NCBI GenBank assembly: GCA_018676675.1
Contig: JABHEG010000037.1
Coordinates: 1 to 55,888 of the forward strand
Reading direction: 5' to 3'
Origin: Lentisphaerota bacterium
Lineage (GTDB): Bacteria > Verrucomicrobiota > Lentisphaeria > Oligosphaerales > JABHEG01
Length of the DNA: 55,888 nucleotides
The translations under genes and the position numbers were made by a program. Shown piece by piece: positions 1-7,414 of this stretch (position 1 is the stretch's first letter; each line of letters opens with the position of its first letter). The notes under the pieces were generated by a model. The model made no database searches and had not been told where the DNA came from. It saw only the letters and a list, made by a program, of their open reading frames with translations.

Positions 1-442
1 GCAGAAGATACCGCGTGTTCTTCTTGTACGACGGGCGGCCCTCCGACCGTCATTGCCCGGATGCCGCCCGGGAGCCGTGCGGCGTACCAGCAGAAGATAC
101 CGCGCGTTCTTCCTGTACGACGGGCGGCCCTCCGACCGTCGTTGCCCCGATGCCGCCCGGGGGGCCGTGCGGCGTACCAGCAGAAAATACCGCGTGTCCT
201 TCTTGTACGACGGGCGGCCCTCCGACCGTCGTTGCCCCGATGCCGCCCGGAGGCCGTGCGGCGTACCAGCAGAAGATGCCGCGCGTTCTTCTTGTACGAC
301 GGACGGCCCTCCGACCTTTATTGCCCGGATGCCGCCCGGGGGGCCGTGCGGCGTACCAGCAGAAGATACCGCGTGTTCTTCTTGTACGACGGGCGGCCCT
401 CCGACCGTCATTGCCCGGATGCCGTCCAGGGGGCCGCGCGGC
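1..442. repeat. Tandem array of five ~90-bp units
   Basis: Five head-to-tail units begin at 1, 90, 180, 269 and 359 (lengths 89, 90, 89, 90 and about 84), each starting GCAGAAGATACCGCG or a close variant. The array is cut by the window start, so the true copy number is unknown. Each unit contains two potential stem-loops: an AGAAGA/TCTTCT stem flanked by GTAC on both sides, and a GGGCGGC/GCCGCCC stem. Homology fades exactly at the stop codon (443-445) of the minus-strand SDR gene, so the array would be transcribed as its 3' UTR. Because the unit is close to 30 codons, several plus-strand frames stay open, but the repeating peptide is low-complexity and changes frame with the 89-bp units; I do not call a gene. 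Confidence 0.9.
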
Positions 443-1462
443 CTACTCTTCTCTCCCGTCCCGCATCTCGCTGATTCCCTCGGCACGAGTGACCACGTCG
501 CGGCCCGCTGCCCGAAAGAGTGCACGCATGCACTGGTTGCTGAAGTCGAGGTTGGAGCTAACTGTCTTCAGAGCATAGCTGGACGGATCCATGAATGGCA
601 CATCCAGGGCCAGCATGTTGGAGATCAGCGTGATCAGGGCGGCGGGGAGTCGCATGAGCCAGCAGGGCAATGTCACACTCTTGAAGGTCTTGTCGGGGTA
701 GTAGACTGCCCCGACGATACGGAAGAACTCATCGACACTGGTCCACTCGTTATCGAGTACGTTGAACGGGCAGCCGGCAGCTTGGGGCATGGTGGTTGCG
801 ACGAAGATCGCTGCCGCAGTGTTGCGCACGTGCGCCAACGGCCAACGGTTGCGTCCGTGCCATTTCCCAAAGAAGACCAGGCGCGGGGTGTTTCCGAGGA
901 AATCGATCACGCGACGAGTCATTGTCGGGTCATTTGCTCCCCAGACAGCGGCGGGTCGGACAATGGCCCAGCGATCCGGCGGCAGGTCTTCCATGATCCA
1001 CTTCTCTGCCTCAATCTTGGACCAGGGGTAAGGGTTGCACGGGCGATCGGCCGGGGACAAATCCCCCTCGTCCTCGCCATGGAAGTCCCTCAAGCCATAA
1101 ACGTCAGTGGATGACACGAAGACGAATCGCGGCACGCTCAGTTCCCGGGCCAAAGCAGTCAAGTTCTTTACCGACTCGATGTTGACCGCACTGAACGCGC
1201 GCTTCCGCCCCACGTCGGAGGCGCGTCCGGCGCAGTGCACGATGGCATCAAGGCGCCGGCCGCGCAACGCCGAGGCGATGGTCTCCCTGTCCGTCACGTC
1301 GCCATGCACCAGCGTCACGCACCCGGTCTTCGCCAGTTCTTTCAGCTCATCTGAAGTGCGACGGTGGATCAAGGCCAGCACATGCCACCCCTGAGCAAGG
1401 AACTCGCGGACAGTGTGCCCGCCGATGAAACCTGCGGCACCGGTTATGAAAACGTCGTTCAC
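443..1462 (-). CDS. Extended SDR, NAD-dependent epimerase/dehydratase family
   Basis: A 339-residue extended short-chain dehydrogenase/reductase. The N-terminal Rossmann signature GAAGFIGGH lies at residues 8-16, Ser117-Ser118 precede the YxxxK pair (Tyr145, Lys149), and HGDVTD near residue 53 is the usual acidic turn. No signal peptide is visible. The gene starts with GTG inside the stop of the oxoamine synthase gene (GTGA overlap), implying translational coupling. In characterised sphingolipid bacteria a member of this broad family (CerR) reduces the 3-keto group made by serine palmitoyltransferase; here that role is inferred from the neighbour only. The family also includes sugar epimerases and 3-beta-hydroxysteroid dehydrogenases, so the substrate is open. 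It is the last gene of the operon and its stop abuts the 90-bp tandem array. Confidence 0.85.
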   Translation of the reverse strand: MNDVFITGAAGFIGGHTVREFLAQGWHVLALIHRRTSDELKELAKTGCVTLVHGDVTDRETIASALRGRRLDAIVHCAGRASDVGRKRAFSAVNIESVKNLTALARELSVPRFVFVSSTDVYGLRDFHGEDEGDLSPADRPCNPYPWSKIEAEKWIMEDLPPDRWAIVRPAAVWGANDPTMTRRVIDFLGNTPRLVFFGKWHGRNRWPLAHVRNTAAAIFVATTMPQAAGCPFNVLDNEWTSVDEFFRIVGAVYYPDKTFKSVTLPCWLMRLPAALITLISNMLALDVPFMDPSSYALKTVSSNLDFSNQCMRALFRAAGRDVVTRAEGISEMRDGREE

Positions 1463-2715
1463 GGGATGATCCCATGTTCGCGCCCGACCTCGCTGAGAAC
1501 CCGCAACGCTTCATCCATATCGGCTTCGGTCAGGGAGTTCATGACGCTGAGGCGCAGTCTACAGGCCTTGCGGCGCACAGCCGGGTAGGTCACAATGTTG
1601 GTGAACACGCCACGGTGCCTCAGCTCGTTGTGGATATCGGCCAGCTTCCGTTCGTCACCGATCATGACGGGAATGATGGCCGATTGGCTGTTGCCGGTGT
1701 CAAAGCCGACGTGCTGCAGGCCGTCGCGCAAATACCGGATGTTGTGCCAGAGACGGTCGCGTCCGGCCTGATCAGCGATCATCAGCTTGAACACTTCGAT
1801 GAGCCCGGCGATGATCGGGGCAGGGATGCTGGTGGAGAAGAAATAGGTGCGAGCGTAGTAGCGTAGATAGCTGATCAGCGACGCCTTGCCGACACAGTAC
1901 CCACCGATGGCTCCGGGGGCCTTGCTCAGGGTGCCAACCGTGATATCAACCTGGCCTGCACACCCGAAATACTCGGCCGTTCCACGGCCCGTCGGACCGA
2001 CAACACCGGCGGCATGCGCCTCGTCGATCATGACCCGCGCTCCGTATGCGCGGGCGAGCTCGATGATCACGTCCAGCGGCGCCAGGTCTCCGTCCATGGA
2101 GAAAACACCGTCGGTGATGATCAGGCGTCCTCTTTGCGTCTCGGGAATGGCTTTGAGCTGCTTCTCCAGGTGGCGCATGTGCCCGTGGATGTAGACCTTC
2201 TGGTCGGCCCCGGAGAGGCGCGAGCCATCAAAAATCGAGGCGTGGTTGCAGATGTCGTTGATCACCACATCGCCGCGACCACACAGGGCCGAAATGACGC
2301 CGATGTTGGCCGAATACCCACAGGGAAAAACGATGCAGTCCTCCGCCTGGTAGAATTCTGCGATGAGCTGCTCTAGTTGCCGATGCAGGTCGGTCGTACC
2401 TGCATACAGCGAGACCGCTCCCATACCGTACCCGTACCTGTCACAAGCGGCTTTGCAGGCCTCGACAACCTTCGGATGCGTGGTCAGCGACAGGTAGGAG
2501 TTTGAGCCCAACATAAGCACGTCGTGCCTCTCCCCGCCGTGCTCCTGCACCTCGACCCGGGGCGAAGCGGCTCCGAGGAGCTTCACGCAGAGCCCCTCGA
2601 CCGACTTGACCGGACGGAGACGCAGCGACTGCTCGAGGCGCGCAACCTTGTCGAGGATGTCCCCGCCGTTCCCAGGTGCGAATTCCTCGAAGTGCGTGTC
2701 GTTCCCCGCTGTCAT
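1459..2715 (-). CDS. PLP-dependent alpha-oxoamine synthase (serine palmitoyltransferase / KBL / BioF family)
   Basis: A 418-residue fold-type I PLP enzyme of the family that condenses an amino acid with an acyl thioester by decarboxylation. The Schiff-base lysine is Lys265 in TVGTLSKAPGAIGG, the ring-nitrogen aspartate lies in DEAHAAG (Asp231), and His158 in NHAS stacks on the cofactor. The start at 2715 is chosen because AGGAAGG sits 8 nt upstream; a longer reading from 2754 has no ribosome-binding site. Paired with an SDR and a DAGKc lipid kinase in one operon, and with no biotin or threonine-degradation genes nearby, a serine palmitoyltransferase-like role making a 3-keto long-chain base is the most attractive reading. 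A CqsA-like or glycine C-acetyltransferase role cannot be excluded. About 80 bp separate it from the upstream kinase gene. Confidence 0.85.
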   Translation of the reverse strand: MTAGNDTHFEEFAPGNGGDILDKVARLEQSLRLRPVKSVEGLCVKLLGAASPRVEVQEHGGERHDVLMLGSNSYLSLTTHPKVVEACKAACDRYGYGMGAVSLYAGTTDLHRQLEQLIAEFYQAEDCIVFPCGYSANIGVISALCGRGDVVINDICNHASIFDGSRLSGADQKVYIHGHMRHLEKQLKAIPETQRGRLIITDGVFSMDGDLAPLDVIIELARAYGARVMIDEAHAAGVVGPTGRGTAEYFGCAGQVDITVGTLSKAPGAIGGYCVGKASLISYLRYYARTYFFSTSIPAPIIAGLIEVFKLMIADQAGRDRLWHNIRYLRDGLQHVGFDTGNSQSAIIPVMIGDERKLADIHNELRHRGVFTNIVTYPAVRRKACRLRLSVMNSLTEADMDEALRVLSEVGREHGIIP

Positions 2716-2796
2716 ATCAGGGACCTTCCTTTCAGTCCGTGTCTCTGTCGGCATGTGTATCGTCGCGCGGTTCTGGGGAGACAGGCATTCGCGTGG

Positions 2797-3774
2797 TCAC
2801 TTCCACACATCGCGTGACATATCCACGACCTTGTGTGTGTACTCGTCGAGGTCCATGGCACGGGGGCAAGGCAGGGGGTCTTTCAAATGACGGGTAGTCC
2901 CGTCTCGGCGGTGCAGGAACACACCGGCACCGGGCGAGGCTGTCCCGATAGGGACGGCGCCGGCGCGAGACAGCTTCTCCCGAGCCAATGCTGGCAGTGT
3001 CACCGGTACGGCGAAAAGGAATTCGTATTCGCCCCCCTGGCCCATCAGGACAGCCTCGCGCGGGATATCCGCCTCCTCCAGTTCCTCGGCCCCGTCTGCC
3101 AACGGGATCTCAGTTGCCTGGATATCAAAGCGAATCCGCGGGTTCAGCACCTCGAGAGTCTGCACGGCATCCATCAGTCCCCCACTGGTATCAATGCAGG
3201 CCGTCGCCCATTCCCAGACGACTCTCGCTTCGTCAATCCGCAGTTCGAACTCCGGGGTCAGTTCGCCGCGAAAGCAAGCCAGGTTGGCGTCCCCGAAACG
3301 GCCGGTTACCCACAGTTCCTGGGGAACGACGGGCAGCACGCGCGTCAACGCCTCGCTTCCTTGAACCGGCCCCATGGCCATGCCGCAGAAGCGCCATGTC
3401 TCTGCGGAACCGGTGTCGCCCCCGATCAGGTAACAGCCAGCCTCATTCAGAACCAACGCAACCCCTGACACGAGCTGATCAAGAAACTCGGAAGATGTGT
3501 GTCGTCCGAGCGACAACGATTGCATGAAGAAGCGCGGCGCGCATCTCGCCGCCAGCAAGTCACTGAGCGTGGCAACTGCCAGGTTGGCACCAAGCACTCG
3601 CGGATCATCGGACGTGAACCGGTCTTCCTCCGGGGTGAACTCGTCCAGACTGACGCCCCAGAGCTCACCCCCGATTTCCACGATCTCCGCGTCGCAGCCA
3701 AACACGGCATTCCGTTGAGACGGGGCACGAGTGAAGTGTGCAGCGATCTGCTCGATCGTGGTGCGTTCATCCAT
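2797..3774 (-). CDS. ThiL/PurM-like (AIR synthase-related) kinase-fold protein
   Basis: A 325-residue protein resembling thiamine-monophosphate kinase and other PurM-fold ATP-binding proteins. Landmarks in order are FGCDAEIVEI (25-34), NLAVATLSDLLA (64-75), GGDTGSAETW (118-127), WVTGRFGDA (155-163) and CIDTSGGL (193-200), then a glycine-rich GQGGEYEFLF. Several ThiL signatures are altered: the usual DxSDGL is DTSGGL and the usual SGGEDYELLF is GQGGEYEFLF. That argues for a paralogue with another phosphoryl acceptor rather than a housekeeping thiamine enzyme. The ATG at 3774 overlaps the end of the lipid kinase gene by 8 bp; a TTG at 3786 is a weaker alternative. No thiamine gene is nearby. 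The substrate is unknown. Confidence 0.7.
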   Translation of the reverse strand: MDERTTIEQIAAHFTRAPSQRNAVFGCDAEIVEIGGELWGVSLDEFTPEEDRFTSDDPRVLGANLAVATLSDLLAARCAPRFFMQSLSLGRHTSSEFLDQLVSGVALVLNEAGCYLIGGDTGSAETWRFCGMAMGPVQGSEALTRVLPVVPQELWVTGRFGDANLACFRGELTPEFELRIDEARVVWEWATACIDTSGGLMDAVQTLEVLNPRIRFDIQATEIPLADGAEELEEADIPREAVLMGQGGEYEFLFAVPVTLPALAREKLSRAGAVPIGTASPGAGVFLHRRDGTTRHLKDPLPCPRAMDLDEYTHKVVDMSRDVWK

Positions 3775-4681
3775 GATCCGACCCAATCAGCTTGAGGGCT
3801 TTGGGGAGCAGCGCAACGTCAATCGGCAGGCACCCCCGTGGGTCGCCATCGAACTCAAGCCCGACCGGTCTGCTGCAGGAGGCCCCGACCCGGGAGCATT
3901 CACGCACGATCACATTCTCAGTCGAGGTGATGGTGCCGTCGTAGAAGCGCGGAAGACTCCGGAGCAGCTGTGCGCGACCAAACCCGTGGATACCGACGAA
4001 GTAGAGACGCCCATCGTCCGGCGCGATTTCGAGATCCAGTTTCAGTCCAGACGCAATGAAGGGGTTCTTGACCACGAACACGTGGTTGACCTGCGTCAGA
4101 GTCAGTTTGTCTCCATCCAGAGCGAAGTCAATGGAATGGGTACGATGGGCCAGAACCGCCCGCACCACAGCCTGGGCCGTACCCAGTGTGTCGCCCAGGA
4201 GCCACCGAGAACGATTGGCCATGCGCGCCACGGCCGCCCCCATACCCAGCGAACAGCTACAGCCAAAATGCGATACAGTCTGCTCCCCGTCACCGGTACC
4301 ATGGGCAATGCGGACAACATCGACTCCGCGGACATGCCCGGACAGCAGGGCCCGGAGTGCCTGTTCAGGATCGGTCGGTATGCGATGGAATCGGCAGAAA
4401 TCCGGACTGGTCCCGGAATACAGGACGCCCATGGCCCGGGTCGGGTCCCCAGACTGAATGAGACCATCGAGAACTTCATTGACCGTGCCGTCGCCGCCGA
4501 CGGCGACAACCACGTCAACGTCGTCAGCCGCCTGGGCCAGCTGCCGAGCGTGCCCCACGTGCGTCGTCTCCACGCCACGGTACGCGGCCCCCGCTCCTCT
4601 GAGCCCTGCCTCCCACAGGTCCCACAGGCGCTTGCCGCGCCCGGCACGCGAGCCCGGATTCTTGATCAGCAGGAGTCTCAT
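3767..4681 (-). CDS. DAGKc-domain lipid kinase (diacylglycerol/sphingosine kinase family)
   Basis: A 304-residue cytosolic or membrane-peripheral lipid kinase. The N-terminus IKNPGSRAGRGKR and the nucleotide-binding AVGGDGTVNEVLDGL (GGDGT at 62-66) are diagnostic for the DAGKc fold shared by bacterial YegS/DgkB, diacylglycerol kinases and sphingosine kinases. The second signature, normally GTxNDFAR, is SGTSPDFCRF at 89-98, so the asparagine is replaced and the acceptor may differ from simple diacylglycerol. The start at 4681 overlaps the stop of the radical SAM gene (ATGA). Upstream in-frame sequence to 4831 antisense to nothing useful has no family similarity and is left out. In this operon a long-chain base or other hydroxylated lipid is the plausible acceptor. 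Confidence 0.82.
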   Translation of the reverse strand: MRLLLIKNPGSRAGRGKRLWDLWEAGLRGAGAAYRGVETTHVGHARQLAQAADDVDVVVAVGGDGTVNEVLDGLIQSGDPTRAMGVLYSGTSPDFCRFHRIPTDPEQALRALLSGHVRGVDVVRIAHGTGDGEQTVSHFGCSCSLGMGAAVARMANRSRWLLGDTLGTAQAVVRAVLAHRTHSIDFALDGDKLTLTQVNHVFVVKNPFIASGLKLDLEIAPDDGRLYFVGIHGFGRAQLLRSLPRFYDGTITSTENVIVRECSRVGASCSRPVGLEFDGDPRGCLPIDVALLPKALKLIGSDHG

Positions 4682-5973
4682 CGGTAGACCCCCAATCGTC
4701 GATACAGCGGCGTCGGTTGGCCGCGATCCCAGCTCTCGACAAGCTCCTCTGTGTGCCGCCAGGGAACCGGAGTCTGGGTCAGACCGTGCTGCTTCATCAG
4801 CGAGTCGATCGCCGGGGCCTGGGTGACGCACAGCCAGTCGGAGCAGGGAACCGCAAAGTATGAGCGCATCCGAGCCAGGATATCGCCAAGCGACTCATCG
4901 GTGAGGTTGCCGAAAGAGAGGTTCAGGAACTCGCAGGGCTGCACCTCGCCCTTGGCGTTGATGTAGAACCGGTCGACCGCACCGGCGGTGCATCCCAATA
5001 CGTCGTGCCTCTCCTCGAAGACCTGCGCCGAAAGGGCCGGATGTCCGGCCTTCGCACTGCTGTTGTAGAGCCTGTGGGCTTCCTGAAGGCGCTGGATCAG
5101 ATCGGCGTCGGTTTGCATGCCGTCGCACTTGCCCAGCCAGGCACCGGCTGGTTTGGGATGGATCAGCTGGACGTAGGCACATCCCAGCTCTCTTGCCAGA
5201 TCCATCAACCGGTCCAGTTCCCCGGCCCGAGCTTCCTGCTCCGACATGACACAGTTGATCACTGGCACTCGACCGGCGTCGCGGCACATCCTCAAAACAC
5301 CACAGGCAGTGTCGAATGAACCGGGGACGCCTGTGAATGCGTCGTGCCGCCGCGAATCGGGAGAATGGATCGAGACCATGATCCCGAATAGCCCCGCGTC
5401 GCAGAGCTGCGCAAACAGCTCCGGCTCAGCTCCCGCGCCGGTGGTGTTTACCCAGACCTCTGCCCGCTCGTCCAGCGCTTGTACGAGCGCTAACAAGCGC
5501 TCGTACCGGAGAAACGGCTCACCGCCCTCGATGTCGAACATGGCCACACCCGCTTCCTGCAGGTCCCGTGCAACGTCCAGCAGTTTCGCCTGAGTCAGAT
5601 CGGCGCCCGAATCGTTCTTCTGGTAACAATGCGGACAGTGGTAGGAGCAGGCCTTGGTCATAGACAGAACGATGGTGCTCGAACCAGGCGGGGTACGCAG
5701 CAGCTTGTGCTCAAGTGTGTAAAAAAAAGCGTCTGACGGGTAGGCCGGCAGGTACAGATGGAGTTTCACCCCGTTGTGCACGCGCATCACCCTGTTGTGG
5801 CGGAAGACGAGCAGGAGATTCAGGGCCCGCCAGAGGAAGCGCAGGTAGGCAAAAGGGTTGTACCGGAACATCCGGGGTCTCACGGCGTACGCAAGAGCCA
5901 CGTGCAGAGCAATGCGGACATACACACTGATCATCCCAAGACCGGTCATGCTGTGTGTGCCGTTCGCTGACAT
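4678..5973 (-). CDS. Radical SAM protein with C-terminal Cys-rich (SPASM/twitch-like) region
   Basis: A 431-residue radical SAM enzyme. The [4Fe-4S]-binding motif is CSYHCPHC with cysteines 109, 113 and 116; the SAM-contacting GGEP follows at 150-153. A C-terminal region carries further cysteines in LGCTAG, QPCEF and PCSDWLC, as expected for auxiliary cluster ligands. The first ~65 residues are hydrophobic and basic with amphipathic stretches (VRIALHVALAYAV, RALNLLLVF), suggesting membrane association. The start has AAGG 8 nt upstream and lies 3 bp after the UbiA stop. The reaction is unknown. Position between a prenyltransferase and a lipid kinase suggests modification of a lipid, as in HpnH-type hopanoid enzymes, although it is not recognisably HpnH. 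Confidence 0.85.
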   Translation of the reverse strand: MSANGTHSMTGLGMISVYVRIALHVALAYAVRPRMFRYNPFAYLRFLWRALNLLLVFRHNRVMRVHNGVKLHLYLPAYPSDAFFYTLEHKLLRTPPGSSTIVLSMTKACSYHCPHCYQKNDSGADLTQAKLLDVARDLQEAGVAMFDIEGGEPFLRYERLLALVQALDERAEVWVNTTGAGAEPELFAQLCDAGLFGIMVSIHSPDSRRHDAFTGVPGSFDTACGVLRMCRDAGRVPVINCVMSEQEARAGELDRLMDLARELGCAYVQLIHPKPAGAWLGKCDGMQTDADLIQRLQEAHRLYNSSAKAGHPALSAQVFEERHDVLGCTAGAVDRFYINAKGEVQPCEFLNLSFGNLTDESLGDILARMRSYFAVPCSDWLCVTQAPAIDSLMKQHGLTQTPVPWRHTEELVESWDRGQPTPLYRRLGVYR

Positions 5974-5976
5974 TTC

Positions 5977-6957
5977 TCAGGCCTTCGAGTCTTTGTAGAG
6001 GTCGAACAGGAACCCAATGAACACGTAGCTGGTGCATAACAGATACAACGCGAGCGTCCCATTGAAAATCGCGATCAAGGTCACCTGTCCAGCAACACAG
6101 GCGCGGAAATTGGTGGCCAGGCTGAAGTAGGTTTTCTCGCCGGCCGGATGGCGGAAGTAGAGCGCTGCCGTCCACAACTGAAGGAAAATGGTCATGATCC
6201 CACAGAACGCGAAATCACGCTGGAACAGGATGTCCTGGAGCGGCAGCCAGCCCAGCTTCACAAAGAGAACGAAGGCCAGCGTAGGGAGGAACACTCCGAA
6301 CACTCCGGCCCAGCGCGCGGCCCGGAGTCCGTGCTTCACAATGAACGTCTGTTTTCCTGCCAGCTTGTCGCCACGGTAGTCCTTAAAATAGGTGTAGTAC
6401 GTCATCAACCCGTTGATCAGAGTCACCAGAAACAATGCGCACAGACGGTTGCTGGTCAGTAGCGGATCGGGCGGCGGACCTTGCGCCAGGAACCCATAAG
6501 CCGTGCAGCTGGCAATGGTCGCCCCGAAGACAACGTTGCCCAGGAGTGACCACGCCTTGGCGTACTCGTAAAGCACATTCAGCGCCACCCCCGCGGCCAG
6601 GGGAACAAGAGCCCAGGGACTGAGAAACCACGTGACCAACGCCGTGCCGGCGAGCAGGGAGATGGACACACCCAGCGCCGCGTTGGCATGCAGTTCGCCA
6701 CTCACCATCGGCCGGTGAGGCGCGTTCACACGATCTTCCGCCTGTCCCAGGTAGTCGTTGATGATCTGGTTGATCCCCCAACTCAGGAAGAGGATGACCA
6801 GAATCGCAACGCTTCGGTGCAAGTCCGGCGTCTCACCCCGTTGCACCTGGAGCCAATGATAAAACGACACCCCGATCCAGCCGGCCATACCCGTGACAAA
6901 GGCGTAGTACAGCCGCATTGACTTGACGTAGGCTCGAGTGAATCTCCAAAGACTCAT
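5977..6957 (-). CDS. UbiA-family prenyltransferase
   Basis: A 326-residue integral membrane protein with about eight to nine hydrophobic segments. Both aspartate-rich diphosphate/Mg2+ motifs are present: NDYLGQAEDRVNAPHRP (67-83) and YFKDYRGDKLAGKQT (190-204, Asp193 and Asp197). UbiA enzymes transfer a polyprenyl group to aromatic, glycerol-phosphate or sugar acceptors inside the membrane. It is the first gene of the six-gene operon; AGGAA lies 8 nt upstream of the ATG. Nothing nearby indicates quinone, heme O or archaeal ether-lipid synthesis, so the acceptor is not assigned. The lipid context suggests an amphipathic acceptor made by the downstream genes. Confidence 0.88.
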   Translation of the reverse strand: MSLWRFTRAYVKSMRLYYAFVTGMAGWIGVSFYHWLQVQRGETPDLHRSVAILVILFLSWGINQIINDYLGQAEDRVNAPHRPMVSGELHANAALGVSISLLAGTALVTWFLSPWALVPLAAGVALNVLYEYAKAWSLLGNVVFGATIASCTAYGFLAQGPPPDPLLTSNRLCALFLVTLINGLMTYYTYFKDYRGDKLAGKQTFIVKHGLRAARWAGVFGVFLPTLAFVLFVKLGWLPLQDILFQRDFAFCGIMTIFLQLWTAALYFRHPAGEKTYFSLATNFRACVAGQVTLIAIFNGTLALYLLCTSYVFIGFLFDLYKDSKA

Positions 6958-7403
6958 TTTCGGCGTTCCTGTGCTGTCTCAGCCGAGTTCGTTCGGGAGG
7001 AGCATGTCCCCCTCATTCGGTGGCGTGGGCCGACCCAGCCCCGCATTCTCTCCCGGTCGGATGCCAACCGAGCCACTCCTCGCCAGCCTGAATACTCAGC
7101 GCGTGTCAATACTCCGTACACTCCAACCCATCACCAGCAGCACGACACATGCCAGTCCAGTCCCAGATGTCGCAGCGCCATGCAATACCATGTGTTTCGC
7201 GCTCGGTTACAGGCGTCTATGCCAGAAGCAGGATCGGGGACTGTACACTGAACGTACTCGAGTTGCACGTGTGGTGACGCCGCTGCCCCCCGGCGAACAC
7301 AGCTCCGCCCAGGCCTATACTGCTGACCACGAGCAGATTCGGCCAACGGCAAAGCAGCGTTCGTAGTGAGGCACGAAGAGCAGCGGAGTGCCGTTCTTCC
7401 TGC
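6958..7403. other. Intergenic region upstream of the UbiA operon
   Basis: No coding sequence is supported. The 5' leader and presumably the promoter of the UbiA operon lie here. A TTGACA (minus strand, 7104-7109) is present but has no credible -10 at 16-18 nt, so I do not call a promoter. The part nearest the DUF1835 gene is a dispersed repeat, listed separately. Confidence 0.6.
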
Positions 7404-7414
7404 TTAGCCTGGCG
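7295..7414 (-). repeat. 120-bp dispersed repeat, copy 1
   Basis: The 120-bp segment matches 43512-43631 end to end with the same length. The best-conserved part is the ~50 bp next to the gene (GCGTTCGTAGTRAGGCACG, then AGCAGCGGAGTGCCGTTCTT and CCTGGCG). Strand is given relative to the gene it follows. It overlaps the last three codons and stop of the DUF1835-like gene, so the repeat end supplies the gene end. An internal GCGGAGTGCCG / GGCACG arrangement suggests RNA structure, but no T-tract follows, so it is not a simple terminator. Confidence 0.8.

Noticed and set aside
1..442. Possible CRISPR array
   Set aside because: The units are contiguous 90-bp copies with no unique spacers, and there are no cas genes.
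53..1114. Long plus-strand open frame with a 30-residue repeating peptide running from the tandem array across the SDR gene
   Set aside because: It arises from the 90-bp repeat followed by the antisense of a clear SDR gene; the repeat changes frame at the 89-bp units and the peptide is low-complexity.
7104..7109. Consensus TTGACA upstream of the UbiA operon
   Set aside because: No acceptable -10 hexamer lies at 16-18 bp, so a promoter is not supported.
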